A DNA stretch of 64,000 bases from Fodinibacter sp963695175 (GCA_963695175.1 CAVOGG010000002.1:310001-374000); one strand, 5' to 3'. Numbered from the stretch's first letter, positions 24,662-34,145 are shown. Notes: generated from the sequence alone by a model not told the origin. Made by a program: numbers and translations.

Positions 24662-25525
24662 TCAGCCGCGGATGAACCAGATCGGCGACACCGCGGTGAG
24701 GGCGATCAGGACCCCAGCGCCCACGAGGGAGAGGACGACGCCGATGGCGAACCCGGTCAGCCCGCTCCACCGACCGGCGACACCGGATGGGTGCACGGTG
24801 TCCGGCAGCTCGAACCTCGGGCGGAGCAGCTCGGCGACGGCGAAGATCGGCACCCCCACCGCGAGCGGTCCCCCGACCACCCAGAACCAGAACCACCGGG
24901 TGCCGCGCCTCGGACGCGCCCCGAGCACCACGACGAGCATGGTCATCACCAGGAGCACGAAACCGGCGTTGGTCACCCGATCTGCCGGCAGGCCGCGGAA
25001 GAAGACGCTCGCTTCTGCCTCGGGGACCCCGGCGGCCTGGAAGCTCGCGACCACGGCGGCCGGGGTGTCGGACGAGAGGCCGTTGGGGTCGAGCACCCGA
25101 AGCTCGGCCACCGGTGCGTCGACCCAGTAGGCCACCGTGACCTGTTGCCCGTCGGCGGCACCGTCGACGACCCCGTCCTGGGCGTCGGATGCCGGGTAGA
25201 CGCCGATGCGGTACGGCGACCAGAACCCCGCCGGGTCCTCGTCGACCGTGACGACCCGGTAGGCCGTGGCGTGGCCCCGGGCCAGCTCGTCGGCGAGGTG
25301 GTCCTGCGGCACGATCCGGGGCTGGGTGACCCAGAGGGCCGCGAGCCAGCCGACCCAGCAGACCACCAGGACCCAGCCCACCACGCGCCGTGACGTGACC
25401 CGGGCGAACACCGAGCGGACGCGGTCCAGCGGCGTGGGCGAGTCCGGCGCGACCGGCGCGACCGGCGTCGCGGCCCCCACCGCGGTCGTGCCGTCGGCGT
25501 CGAGGGACTCGGGTGTGTTGCCCAC
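24662..25525 (-). CDS. Hypothetical membrane protein, four helices
   Basis: The 287-residue product starts at GTG 25525 with an Ala/Pro-rich cytoplasmic tail. Helix 1 (VVGWVLVVCWVGWLAALWV, about residues 47-66) leads to an extracytoplasmic domain of about 110 residues (IGVYPASDAQDGVVDGAADG, VTVAYWVDAPVAELRVLDPN). Then come helices FVLLVMTMLVVVLGA, WFWFWVVGGPLAVGVPIFAV and FAIGVVLSLVGAGVLIALTA. I do not recognise the family. It is a single gene between ffs and tRNA-Ser, with no sign of transfer. Confidence 0.65.
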   Translation of the reverse strand: MGNTPESLDADGTTAVGAATPVAPVAPDSPTPLDRVRSVFARVTSRRVVGWVLVVCWVGWLAALWVTQPRIVPQDHLADELARGHATAYRVVTVDEDPAGFWSPYRIGVYPASDAQDGVVDGAADGQQVTVAYWVDAPVAELRVLDPNGLSSDTPAAVVASFQAAGVPEAEASVFFRGLPADRVTNAGFVLLVMTMLVVVLGARPRRGTRWFWFWVVGGPLAVGVPIFAVAELLRPRFELPDTVHPSGVAGRWSGLTGFAIGVVLSLVGAGVLIALTAVSPIWFIRG

Positions 25526-25602
25526 CAGGTGATCATGGCAGCGGCGCCCCCTGCAGCGCGACGATTTCGGGCCGCGGCTCCCCCTCTAGTAGCCTCACCC
25601 GC

Positions 25603-25690
25603 GGAGGATTCGCATAGTGGCCTAGTGCGCACGATTGGAAATCGTGTTGGGATAAAACCCTCGGGGGTTCAAATCCCCCATCCTCCGCCA
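25603..25690 (+). tRNA. tRNA-Ser (anticodon GGA), CCA encoded
   Basis: The acceptor stem GGAGGAT pairs with ATCCTCC, followed by G and an encoded CCA (25688-25690). The anticodon arm is CACGATTGGAAATCGTG with anticodon GGA. A long variable arm (TTGGGATAAAACCCTC region) marks the class II serine tRNA, and the T arm is GGGGGTTCAAATCCCCC. It reads UCC/UCU codons. Confidence 0.95.
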
Positions 25691-25784
25691 TCAGGAAAGT
25701 CCCGGGAGCGTGCGACCGGGACTTTTCCTGTTGGCGGGAGCGAGCGGGAGCGACGGGGGCCCGCGAGCACCTCCGAGAAGGGAC

Positions 25785-26813
25785 TCAGGCGAGGGGTAAC
25801 CGCTCCCCCACCCGGCAGCGCACGTCGTGCAGCGCCACCAGGCGTTGCTCGTCCGGGCCGGGCTCCGGCCCCGTAGCGCCGATCAGCCGGCAGACCGCGT
25901 GCCCGGACGCCCGACCGTCGTACTCCGACACCCACTCCTCGTACCGGCCCCGCGCGTCGTCGTCCGCGAACGGCCAGGCCACGGGAAGGGCGCGGATGCC
26001 GACCCGGAACGGCTTGGGCGTCAACCGTGCCCGGTAGCTGTCGTGGGTGGCGCACAGCTCGACGTAGAGCGGGTCCGACCCCAGCTCGGTGAGCAGGGCG
26101 CGGGCGCGATCCGACCTGGGCGGTGACGCCGCACCCGTCACGATCACCCGCAGCCCGGCGGCCGTTCGGTACGCCCGCACCCCGAGGTCCGGGTGCCGAC
26201 GGGCGAACTCCCACACCGGTTCACACGCCACCGTCTCGGCCACGCTCGTCTCGCCCGGCCGGGGTGACGCGGGCACGGCATCTGACGGCGCGGCATCCGA
26301 CTCCCCCGCCGCCATCGGGGTGGGGGCCGGGTCCCCCGACAGCAGGCGGCGCAGGAACCCGGCCGCCCCCTTTCGCACCCGGGGGTTGAACGTCGACTCG
26401 ATCGCCGACCCGCTGCTCGCCGCGACGCCGGACTGCTCTCCCGGAGCGTTGCGGTGCGTCGTGGCGTCCTCGAGCTCGGGCACGTCGACGTCGGCGATGA
26501 AGAGCAGGTCGGTGCAGAGCACCTCGCACCCCATCCGGTTGCGGGTGACGACGCCGAGCAGCGCCCCGGATGCCGCGTCGACCTCCTCCAGCACCGGCTC
26601 GCGCAACGGCACCCGTGGGTAGTACCCGTGGCCGGCCGGCAGGCCGCCCTCGCGGGCCACCCGCTCGAGGGCCTCGGCGAGCCGCTGGTCGGCGACGCGC
26701 ACGGCATCCGCCTCGGACTCCGACGACCACCCCCACACGGTGAGCGTGCCGCCACTTCGCCCGAGATGCGGGCTGAACCCGTCGGCCGTGACCCAGTGCT
26801 GCGGCAGCTCCAT
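25785..26813 (-). CDS. Hypothetical protein, 342 aa
   Basis: This soluble protein has an N-terminal part (MELPQHWVTADGFSPHLGRS, GYYPRVPLREPVLEEVD, LCTDLLFIADVDVPELEDAT) and, after a low-complexity linker at about 120-190, a C-terminal part with PVWEFARRHPDLGVRAYRTA, GLRVIVTGA, DPLYVELCATHDSYRARLTP. The YRTxxGLRVIVT and LYxxLCxxxxxxRARLTPKP pattern recurs in bacterial proteins of unknown function, and my recollection of that is not checked. The acidic LLFIADVDVPE suggests a metal site. It is flanked by tRNA-Ser and a hydrolase gene on the same strand, 51 bp apart. Confidence 0.65.
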   Translation of the reverse strand: MELPQHWVTADGFSPHLGRSGGTLTVWGWSSESEADAVRVADQRLAEALERVAREGGLPAGHGYYPRVPLREPVLEEVDAASGALLGVVTRNRMGCEVLCTDLLFIADVDVPELEDATTHRNAPGEQSGVAASSGSAIESTFNPRVRKGAAGFLRRLLSGDPAPTPMAAGESDAAPSDAVPASPRPGETSVAETVACEPVWEFARRHPDLGVRAYRTAAGLRVIVTGAASPPRSDRARALLTELGSDPLYVELCATHDSYRARLTPKPFRVGIRALPVAWPFADDDARGRYEEWVSEYDGRASGHAVCRLIGATGPEPGPDEQRLVALHDVRCRVGERLPLA

Positions 26814-26864
26814 GGCGTGAGTCTGGCAGCGCCGCCCGAGCCGTGGAAGCAGCAGCGGAACCGG

Positions 26865-27578
26865 TCAGCCGCCGATGACCTCGAGGGCGTAGCGGTCGAG
26901 CACGTCGACCAGGGCGTCGGGGTCCGCGAGCGCCGCGAGGTGCCCGGTGTCGATGACGTCGGGCTCGACGCCGACCCGCTCACGAGCCAGCGCCGTCGTG
27001 AAGTCGAGCGGGAAGAGCCGGTCCTCGCCGCCGGCCACGACCCGGGTCGGCACGTCCGGCCACCGGTCGAGCGGCCACGGGTCCAGCAGGGGCCCCTCGG
27101 TCTGCTCGAACGGCCGTCGGACCATCTCGGCCCGCACCGGCTCGGGCACGTCGTGGAAGTAGAGGGTGTCGTCGTCCACCGCGTCGGGGTCGCGACCCTG
27201 CTCCGTGGCGAAGCGCTGCATCGCGTCGCCCTGACCGGTCGCCTGCCACCACTCGCCACCGGACTCCCCGGGCCGCGGCACCATCGGCGCCACGAGCACG
27301 AGCAGGTCTGCGGCACAGCGCTCCGCGACGATCGGCGCCACCAGACCACCGAGCGACTGGCTGACCACAGCGAGGCCGGTGCCGCCCGCGTCCCGAGTCG
27401 ACCCCGGTGGCACGGCATGCACCACGGTGCGCACGTAGTCCTCGAGCCGCGCCTCCTCGTCGCCGGACGGCAGGTCGACCGCCACCGCCTCGTGCCCGCG
27501 AAACCTCAGCCGCGGGACGACGCGGTGCCAGTACCAGGCCTGCCCCCCGGCCCCCGGTATCAGGACGAATGTGGTCAT
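26865..27578 (-). CDS. Alpha/beta hydrolase
   Basis: The 237-residue protein has the alpha/beta-hydrolase start TTFVLIPGAGGQAWYWHRV, the nucleophile elbow VSQSLGGLV (Ser about residue 86), the acid in VVAGGEDRLFPLDF and the His in DTGHLAALADPDALVDVLD. A lid (YFHDVPEPVRAEMVRRPFE) lies between. The size and LIPGAGG opening match the group that includes salicylate-ester and MKT-type hydrolases, here probably a small-ester hydrolase. The ATG at 27578 has a strong GGAGGAGGGG site; the longer frame to 27680 has none. Confidence 0.82.
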   Translation of the reverse strand: MTTFVLIPGAGGQAWYWHRVVPRLRFRGHEAVAVDLPSGDEEARLEDYVRTVVHAVPPGSTRDAGGTGLAVVSQSLGGLVAPIVAERCAADLLVLVAPMVPRPGESGGEWWQATGQGDAMQRFATEQGRDPDAVDDDTLYFHDVPEPVRAEMVRRPFEQTEGPLLDPWPLDRWPDVPTRVVAGGEDRLFPLDFTTALARERVGVEPDVIDTGHLAALADPDALVDVLDRYALEVIGG

Positions 27579-27753
27579 GACCCCCTCCTCCGCCAGCACC
27601 ATACGTCCGCGGACAACCCCGATGGGCCAAGAGGTCCGAACCTTTCGGGCGCCGACGGCGACGGTCATCGGGGGCCGCACTCGTGTGGCGTACCTCGCAA
27701 TCAGGTGAACCGGAGGTGCACCCCATGCGGTCGGGCTAGGCTTCGCGCTCGTT

Positions 27754-30333
27754 ATGGCCGATCAGACGACAGCGTCCCGGGCCCGGTGGCGCACGCTGCT
27801 GCGAGGCCGTCAGTTCCGCGCATCCGCGCTCGCCGGCGGGGTCGTCCTCCTGCTCGTCGTGGTGCTGGCGGTCGTCGATCCGACCGGCCTGCTTGCGCCG
27901 GTGGGCGGGCACGGGATGCCGGTGATCCGGTTCGGCGGCGCCTACCAGTGGGCCCCGCTGCTCGTCGGGCTGCCGGTGCTGCTCGCCGGGACGATGCTTC
28001 CGGTCTTCGCGCTGGCCCGCTCGGGGCGGGCGCTGTTCGCCTTCACCTGGGTCTGCGTCGTCGGCGCCGTCGCCATCGCCACGGCCGCGACCGGGTTCGC
28101 CGCGGCGCTGCCGCTGGTCGGGCCACACCTGGGCTTCGTCGCCGCGCTGAAGTTCGCGGTTGCGACGAGCGGGTTCGCCGGCCTCAAGGGCCTGGTCGCA
28201 GGACCGCTGGTCGGCGCGGCCGCAGTTCTCGGGCGCGGCCGCCGCACGTCCGCAACGTCCGGAACCGCGGTCGGTTCGACCACGGCACCGGGCAGCGGGC
28301 GGTGGCTGGAGTCGGGCAGCGCCTTCGCGGTGGCCGTCACCGCAGTCGTCGTGGCGCTCGCGGCGGTGGGCAGCTCCACCTGGCGCGGCGGGCCGGTCGG
28401 GTACGCGTTCGCCGGGCCCCTGGTGGCCCCCACCAGCGCCGCGAGCGCGCTCGGCACGCTGGCCGGGATGGTCGTGTTCCTCGGCCTGTTCGCGCTGGCC
28501 GTCCGCTCAGCACTGCGGCGGCTTCCCGGACGTGGCACCGCTGGCGGTCTGGCTCGCGGCGCTGTCGGCAGGCATCGGTCTCGGCGTGCTCGGGGCGGTG
28601 GTTGCGGCCCTGACGGGTCACCTCGACGACGCGGGGCCGGACAGCTGGTGGATCGCGACGACGTTGATCTCCGTCGCGACGGGGATCGGGTACGGCGTGG
28701 GCGTCGGCCTGGTCGCTGCGGTCGCGACCGGTCTCACGTGGCGCTGGCGAGCGCGGGTCATCCCGGGCGGCGACGGGGCACGACGCCCCACCGCCCGCGC
28801 GCGCGGGCCTGGATCGTCGTCGGAACCGTCGTGGCCCTGCTCGCCGTCGCGCTCGTCGTCCCGACGAGCACCCCGGGCCCCGAGGCCGTGGCGCCCGTCC
28901 CCGCCAGCGGCGGGATGGAACGGCTGCACCTGCTCCCGGCGCAGACCAGCGACGGGCTGCCCGTCATCGGCGACGTCACCGGCCGACGGGTCCTGCTGCG
29001 CGGGGTCAACGTGAACCAGCTGATCGACTACTACCTGCGCGACCCCGCGGTCCCCGCGACCCAGAAGCCCACCGACGACGACTTCGCGAAGATCGCCTCG
29101 TACGGCTTCAGCGTGGTGCGCCTGGGCATGTCCTGGTCACGGCTGGAGCCGACCAGGGGCGACTTCGACGAGGCCTACCTCGACGAGATCAAGGCCGCAG
29201 TGGCGTCGGCCAAGAAGCACGGCCTCTACACCGTGCTCGACATGCACGAGGACGCCTGGGGCAATGCGCTGGCCGCGCCCGACGAGCAGTGCGGCGCCGG
29301 CACGTCGGCGACCACCGGGTGGGACGGCGCCCCGGCGTGGGCGACGATCACCGACGGTGCAGCGCACTGCCAGTTCATGGCACGGGACCTGGCGCCGGCG
29401 GTCGCGATGGCCTACACCAACTTCTACACGGACCGCGACGGCATCCAGACCGAGCTGGTGCGCACCTGGGCGACCGTGGCGAAGGCGTTCGCGGACGAGC
29501 CGGCCGTCGCCGGTTACGACCTGTTCAACGAGCCCGGCATCGGCGCGACCCCGCCGATCAGCAGCGGCCTGCTGCTCGGGCGGTACTACGACGCGGCGAT
29601 CACGGCGATCCGCGACGCGGAGGCACCCGGGTTCGCGCACCTGGTCTTCGTCGAGCCGAGCGTGCTGTGGTCCGGGCTCGCGTTCGACGTGACTCCGCCT
29701 CCCGGGTTCACCTCCGACACGCAGCTGGTGTTCGCGCCGCACCCGTACAGCGAGTCGATCACCCTGGACCAGAGCCTCGGGCTGACGATCGCGTCGATCG
29801 AGCGGAACCTGGCGATGTCGGCGGAGGCGGCGAAGTCGTACGGCGCCGCGCTGTGGCTCGGTGAGTGGGGCTGGTTCGGCGACCCGGACGTGGACGGCGC
29901 GAAGGTGCAGCGGTTCGTCGCCGCCCAGGACCGGCTCGGCGTCGGCGGCGCGTTCTGGGTGTGGCGCCAGGGCTGCGGCTCCCCGGAGACCGGTGACGAC
30001 GCGGAGAGCAGCGGCAACTTCGTCTCGGTCGACTGCCGGACCGGCGAGCTGAGCCCGCCGCCGAACGGGTTCGCACAGCCGCTGAGCCGGGCCTACCCGC
30101 GGGCCTTCCCGGGACGGCTGGACTCGCTGGCCTCCGGCGGCGCCGACCTGGCGTTCACCGCGACCGTCGACGACCCCGACACCAACTGCCAGTTCGACAT
30201 CTGGGTGCCCGGCGACGCGCGCCCGAACCTGACCACGACGGGCGTCACCGACGCGAGCGCCACGCAGGTCGACGGCGGCTGGCAGGTGACGGGCTGCGCA
30301 TCGGGCACCTACTCGGTCGACGTGGCCGCCTAG
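27754..30333 (+). CDS. Membrane-anchored GH5 glycoside hydrolase, two compensating frameshifts
   Basis: The N-terminal 350 residues are a multi-helix membrane domain (VVLLLVVVLAVV, WAPLLVGLPVLLAGTMLPVF, FAFTWVCVVGAVAIATAATG, AFAVAVTAVVVALAAV). Near 28520 one extra base shifts to the frame encoding FPDVAPLAVWLAALSAGIGL and TTLISVATGIGYGVGVGL, and near 28790 a lost base returns to WIVVGTVVALLAVALVVP. The extracellular GH5 domain (endoglycoceramidase-like) follows: RGVNVNQLID, VVRLGMSWSRLEPTRGDF, acid/base Glu593 in DLFNEPG, HPYSESITL and nucleophile Glu704 in WLGEWGWF. A C-terminal beta domain ends it. A lipid-linked or cell-surface glycan is the likely substrate. The first half is unusual for GH5. 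Confidence 0.82.
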   Translation: MADQTTASRARWRTLLRGRQFRASALAGGVVLLLVVVLAVVDPTGLLAPVGGHGMPVIRFGGAYQWAPLLVGLPVLLAGTMLPVFALARSGRALFAFTWVCVVGAVAIATAATGFAAALPLVGPHLGFVAALKFAVATSGFAGLKGLVAGPLVGAAAVLGRGRRTSATSGTAVGSTTAPGSGRWLESGSAFAVAVTAVVVALAAVGSSTWRGGPVGYAFAGPLVAPTSAASALGTLAGMVVFLGLFALAVRSALRRLPGRGTAGGLARGAVGRHRSRRARGGGCGPDGSPRRRGAGQLVDRDDVDLRRDGDRVRRGRRPGRCGRDRSHVALASAGHPGRRRGTTPHRPRARAWIVVGTVVALLAVALVVPTSTPGPEAVAPVPASGGMERLHLLPAQTSDGLPVIGDVTGRRVLLRGVNVNQLIDYYLRDPAVPATQKPTDDDFAKIASYGFSVVRLGMSWSRLEPTRGDFDEAYLDEIKAAVASAKKHGLYTVLDMHEDAWGNALAAPDEQCGAGTSATTGWDGAPAWATITDGAAHCQFMARDLAPAVAMAYTNFYTDRDGIQTELVRTWATVAKAFADEPAVAGYDLFNEPGIGATPPISSGLLLGRYYDAAITAIRDAEAPGFAHLVFVEPSVLWSGLAFDVTPPPGFTSDTQLVFAPHPYSESITLDQSLGLTIASIERNLAMSAEAAKSYGAALWLGEWGWFGDPDVDGAKVQRFVAAQDRLGVGGAFWVWRQGCGSPETGDDAESSGNFVSVDCRTGELSPPPNGFAQPLSRAYPRAFPGRLDSLASGGADLAFTATVDDPDTNCQFDIWVPGDARPNLTTTGVTDASATQVDGGWQVTGCASGTYSVDVAA

Positions 30334-30432
30334 ACCCGACCGCCACCGACCGCCGGTCGGCGCCGCGCGCCACCCGGTCCCCGTTCGGCGCGGTGTACGC
30401 CCGTCCGCGAAGATGTCGGCCGATTCGGTGGC

Positions 30433-30454
30433 GGACCCACCCCCGGGTGGGTCC
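30433..30454. promoter_or_regulatory. Hairpin immediately upstream of prpE
   Basis: GGACCCACC (30433-30441) pairs with GGTGGGTCC (30446-30454) around CCCG. It ends 11 bp before the prpE ATG, over the place where the ribosome binding site would lie, so it could restrain translation or be an operator. The GGGGC at 30461-30465 is the only Shine-Dalgarno-like string. Confidence 0.4.
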
Positions 30455-30465
30455 ACGATGGGGGC

Positions 30466-32373
30466 ATGAGCACCGGCGCCTACGCAGCGGCATACGAGCA
30501 GTCGATCTCCGACCCCACGACCTTCTGGGGGAACGCCGCGAAGGCGGTCGAGTGGATCACCGAGCCGACCACCGTCCTCGACGACTCCAACCCGCCGTTC
30601 TACCGCTGGTTCCGCGGGGGCTCGCTCAACACCTGCTTCAACGCGCTCGACCGGCACGTGCGCGACGGGCGCGGTGACCGGGCAGCCCTGGTCTACGACA
30701 GCCCGGTGACCAGCACGGTGCAGACCTTCACCTATGCCGAGCTGCTCGCCAGGGTCGCCACGTTCGCCGGCGCGCTCGCCTCGCTCGGGGTCGAGAAGGG
30801 CGACCGGGTCGTCATCTACATGCCGATGGTCCCCGAGGCAGTGGTGGCGATGCTCGCCTGCGCGCGGCTGGGCGCCATCCACTCGGTGGTCTTCGGTGGC
30901 TTCGCGCCGGCCGAGCTGGCCGCGCGGATCGAGGACGCCAAGCCGGTCGTCATCGTGGCGGCGAGCTGCGGCATCGAACCCAGCCGGGTCGTCGAGTACA
31001 AGCCGATGCTGGATGCCGCGCTCGACCGCAGCAGCCACAAGCCCGAGTCGGTCATCATCCTCCAGCGCGAGCAGGCCCGCGCCGCCGTGGGCGAGCGCGA
31101 CACCGACTGGGAGGAGCTGGACTGGCACGAGCTGGTCTCCGACGCCGAGCCGGCTGACTGCGTCGAGGTCGAGGCCACCGACCCGCTCTACGTGCTCTAC
31201 ACCTCCGGCACGACGGGCCGGCCCAAGGGCATCGTGCGCGACAACGGTGGCCACGCCGTCGCCCTGTGCTGGTCGATGGCGAACATCTACGACATCGGCC
31301 CGGGTGACGTGTGGTTCACCGCATCCGACGTCGGGTGGGTCGTCGGGCACTCCTACATCGTCTACGCACCGCTGCTCGTCGGTGCGACCACAGTTCTCTA
31401 CGAGGGCAAGCCGGTCGGCACACCCGACGCGAGCGCCTTCTGGCGGGTCATCGGCGACCACGGCGTCAAGGCCATGTTCACCGCCCCCACCGCCTACCGG
31501 GCGATCAAGCGCGAGGACCCGACCGGCGCCCTGATGGCCGGCCACGACCTGTCCTCCCTGGCGTGCGTCTTCCTGGCCGGCGAGCGGCTCGACCCCGACA
31601 CCTACGAGTGGGCCACCGAGGCGCTCGGTGTGCCGGTCGTCGACAACTGGTGGCAGACCGAGACCGGCTGGCCGATCGTCGCGAACCTGCGCGGGCTCGA
31701 GCCGATGCCGATCAAGGCCGGGTCTCCGTCGGTGCGGGTGCCCGGCTACGACGTGCAGGTGCTCGACGACTCGGCCAAGCCGGTACCGCACGGGGTGGAG
31801 GGGGCCATCGCGATCCGGCTGCCGCTGCCCCCGGGCACGCTGCCCACGCTGTGGCAGGACGACGACCGCTACCTCGCGGGCTACCTGTCGCTCTACGACG
31901 GCTACTACCTCACCGGCGACGGCGGGCTCATCGACGCGGACGGCTACGTCTTCGTCATGGGCCGTACCGACGACGTGCTGAACGTCGCGGGCCACCGGCT
32001 CTCGACCGGGTCGATCGAGGCGGCGCTCGCCGGCCACCCGGACGTCGCCGAGTGCGCGGTCATCGGCGTCGCGGACGACTTCAAGGGCCAGGTGCCGCGC
32101 GGGCTCGTGGTGCTCAAGGCCGGGGTCGACGGCACCGGCGACGACGGCGCCCGGATCTGCGCCGAGCTCGTGCAGCGGGTGCGCGACGAGGTCGGTGCGG
32201 TCGCCAGCCTGCGCCAGGTCGACATCGTCAGGGCGCTGCCGAAGACCCGCTCGGGCAAGATCCTGCGCAAGAGCATGCGCGAGATGGCCGACGGCAAGAC
32301 CCCCACGGTGCCCGGCACCATCGAGGACGTGTCCGTGCTCGACGCCCTCGCGTCGGTGCTCCGCCCCAGCTGA
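30466..32373 (+). CDS. prpE: Propionyl-CoA synthetase (AMP-forming)
   Basis: The 635-residue enzyme belongs to the acetyl-CoA synthetase family: AMP-binding YTSGTTGRPKG (about residue 245), VVFGGFAPAELAARI, DNWWQTETGWP, YYLTGDGGLIDADGYVFVMG and the C-terminal acetylation lysine in LPKTRSGKILRKSMRE. The phrase VRDNGGHAVALCWSMANIYD is the PrpE-type signature, separating it from AcsA. It activates propionate, or short-chain acids, with ATP and CoA. No methylcitrate-cycle genes are adjacent. Start ATG 30466. Confidence 0.9.
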   Translation: MSTGAYAAAYEQSISDPTTFWGNAAKAVEWITEPTTVLDDSNPPFYRWFRGGSLNTCFNALDRHVRDGRGDRAALVYDSPVTSTVQTFTYAELLARVATFAGALASLGVEKGDRVVIYMPMVPEAVVAMLACARLGAIHSVVFGGFAPAELAARIEDAKPVVIVAASCGIEPSRVVEYKPMLDAALDRSSHKPESVIILQREQARAAVGERDTDWEELDWHELVSDAEPADCVEVEATDPLYVLYTSGTTGRPKGIVRDNGGHAVALCWSMANIYDIGPGDVWFTASDVGWVVGHSYIVYAPLLVGATTVLYEGKPVGTPDASAFWRVIGDHGVKAMFTAPTAYRAIKREDPTGALMAGHDLSSLACVFLAGERLDPDTYEWATEALGVPVVDNWWQTETGWPIVANLRGLEPMPIKAGSPSVRVPGYDVQVLDDSAKPVPHGVEGAIAIRLPLPPGTLPTLWQDDDRYLAGYLSLYDGYYLTGDGGLIDADGYVFVMGRTDDVLNVAGHRLSTGSIEAALAGHPDVAECAVIGVADDFKGQVPRGLVVLKAGVDGTGDDGARICAELVQRVRDEVGAVASLRQVDIVRALPKTRSGKILRKSMREMADGKTPTVPGTIEDVSVLDALASVLRPS

Positions 32374-32400
32374 CGCCCCGACTGACGCCCCGGTCGAACG

Positions 32401-32444
32401 CGGATGCCGGGTGGGCGGTCCGAGGACCATCCACCCGGCATCCG
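32401..32444. terminator. 14-bp GGATGCC-core hairpin between convergent genes
   Basis: CGGATGCCGGGTGG (32401-32414) is exactly complementary to 32431-32444; the loop itself contains GGTCC/GGACC. It lies between the prpE stop (32373) and the protease stop (32465), so it can terminate both. It shares the CGGATGCCGG core with three other elements in the window. Confidence 0.7.
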
Positions 32445-32464
32445 GGTCGTGCTGGAGTGACCGG

Positions 32465-33997
32465 TCAGCTCACCGCGTCGAGGGCGTCGACCATGCCCTC
32501 ACCGAAGTAGCTGTTGTCGGCCTCGGGGCCGACGCAGACGGCGCCCGCCGTCGCGGCGCTGCAGGCCTTGTCGTCGGCCTCCTGGCGCAGCTTGGCGATC
32601 ATCTGCGCGGGGGTCCAGTCGGGGTGAGCCGACTTCATCAGCGCCAGTACGCCCGCCACGTGCGGCGAGGCCATCGAGGTGCCGCTGAGCGTGCCGTAAC
32701 CCGAGGGCGCGGTGGTGCGCGGCAGGGTCGACAGGATCGTCGAGCCCGGGGCGGCGACGTCGATGACGCCGAGCCCGCGGTTGGAGAAGCTCGACAGGCG
32801 GCTGCTCAGCGTGCCGTTCGGGAAGCGCTGCACCGACGACACGGTCACGACGCCGTCGAGCTCGGTCGGGATGTCGTTGCAGCCGCTGTTGAGCTTGCGC
32901 TCGATGGGGGTGCCGTCATCGGGCGAGCCCTTGTCGACGGTCTTGTTCGCGAGGTCGTAGCTCGAGTTGCCGGCGGCGGCGGCGTGCACGACACCCTGAC
33001 CGGTCGACCAGTTCACCGCACGACGCACGGCCTCCTTGGCCGCGTGCTGGTCGGGCTGGTCGTCGCAGTAGAACTCGAACGGGTCGACGAAGTAGCTGTT
33101 GTTCGTCACGTCGAGGTGCTTCATCCCGGCCCAGACGAAGCCGCAGACGGCGTACTCGGGGTAGATGAAGCCGTCGGGGTTGACGACCTTGACCGAGGCC
33201 AGGCGCACGTTGGGTGCGACACCGACGATGCCGACCCCGTTGCGGGCGGCGGCGATCGTGCCGGCCACGTGCGTGCCGTGGTAGCCGCCGGGGCCCTTCT
33301 CGTCCAGCCACGAGGCCGGCGAGGTGTCGGGGCGGCCCGCGCCGATGCAGCTGACCGAGTCAGCGGCGTCGATGTTCGCGGCGAGGTCGGGGTGCGACGC
33401 CTCGATGCCGCTGTCGAGCACGCCGACGACGACGTTGCGGGAGCCGTCAGTGACCTGCTGGGCCTGCGGTGCCTTGATCATCTGCATGTCCCACTGCGCC
33501 GCCTCGTTGGGGTCGAGGGCGTCCGCCGGTGTCGCATCGGCGGGCAGGTCGCCGTTGAAGTCCTTCTTCGCGCCCTTGGTGTAGCCGGACGCGCCCTTGC
33601 CCCAGGTCACCGACAGGTCGGCCGGAGTGCCCTCCGAGACCGGGACGGTGCGCGTGGCACCGACCGACTCGAGCGCGTTGCCGGCCACCTTCGCGACGTC
33701 CGCGCGGAACGCGGAGCGGTCGGAGTGGGCGACGACGACGCCGATCTGCGGCCAGGCCTGCACGACGACGCCGCCGGCCTTCCGCACCGCGTTGCTCACG
33801 ACGTTGGTCTGGCCGGGGTTGGCGACCTTGGTGTTGAGCAGGTAGCTGAAGACGACCCCGTCAGGGGTCACGATCGGCACGGGGGTTGACGCGGCTTCGG
33901 TGCTGGCGGAGGCGGTGCCGGAGAACAGGGCGGCACCGATGGCGGCGACTGATGCCACCGCGAAGGTGGCGCGCCACCGGGTTGTGGGTCGGGTCAC
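32465..33997 (-). CDS. Secreted S8 family serine protease (subtilase)
   Basis: The 510-residue preproenzyme has a Sec signal peptide (FAVASVAAIGAALFSGTASA) and an inhibitor-type prodomain to about residue 170. The catalytic triad is Asp in VVVGVLDSGIEASHPDL (about 193), His in GGYHGTHVAGTIAA (about 239) and Ser in LSGTSMASPHVAGVLAL (about 435). The oxyanion Asn lies in VHAAAAGNSS. The catalytic domain runs to the C-terminus with no added domain. GTG 33997 is preceded by AGGAG. It is an extracellular endopeptidase for nutrition or protein turnover. The gene stands alone. Confidence 0.93.
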   Translation of the reverse strand: MTRPTTRWRATFAVASVAAIGAALFSGTASASTEAASTPVPIVTPDGVVFSYLLNTKVANPGQTNVVSNAVRKAGGVVVQAWPQIGVVVAHSDRSAFRADVAKVAGNALESVGATRTVPVSEGTPADLSVTWGKGASGYTKGAKKDFNGDLPADATPADALDPNEAAQWDMQMIKAPQAQQVTDGSRNVVVGVLDSGIEASHPDLAANIDAADSVSCIGAGRPDTSPASWLDEKGPGGYHGTHVAGTIAAARNGVGIVGVAPNVRLASVKVVNPDGFIYPEYAVCGFVWAGMKHLDVTNNSYFVDPFEFYCDDQPDQHAAKEAVRRAVNWSTGQGVVHAAAAGNSSYDLANKTVDKGSPDDGTPIERKLNSGCNDIPTELDGVVTVSSVQRFPNGTLSSRLSSFSNRGLGVIDVAAPGSTILSTLPRTTAPSGYGTLSGTSMASPHVAGVLALMKSAHPDWTPAQMIAKLRQEADDKACSAATAGAVCVGPEADNSYFGEGMVDALDAVS

Positions 33998-34145
33998 GAA
34001 AGGAGCTCCTCGAAACGACGGCCGGGCCTGGTGGGCCCGGCGACAGGGTTGTGGGTGCGCTCACTCTGTACGACGCCGGCCGGAGCCGCGACTTGAAAGG
34101 GTGGCGAATCCTCCTGCCCCAGGACGACCCTCGCCGCCGTCCCCG

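Noticed and set aside
29137..32430. Very long open frame (over 1,000 codons) on the minus strand opposite the GH5 and prpE genes
   Set aside because: Composition is arginine/glycine/valine/alanine/histidine/aspartate rich, the mirror of GC3-rich coding strands; no protein motif; the plus strand has clear enzymes.
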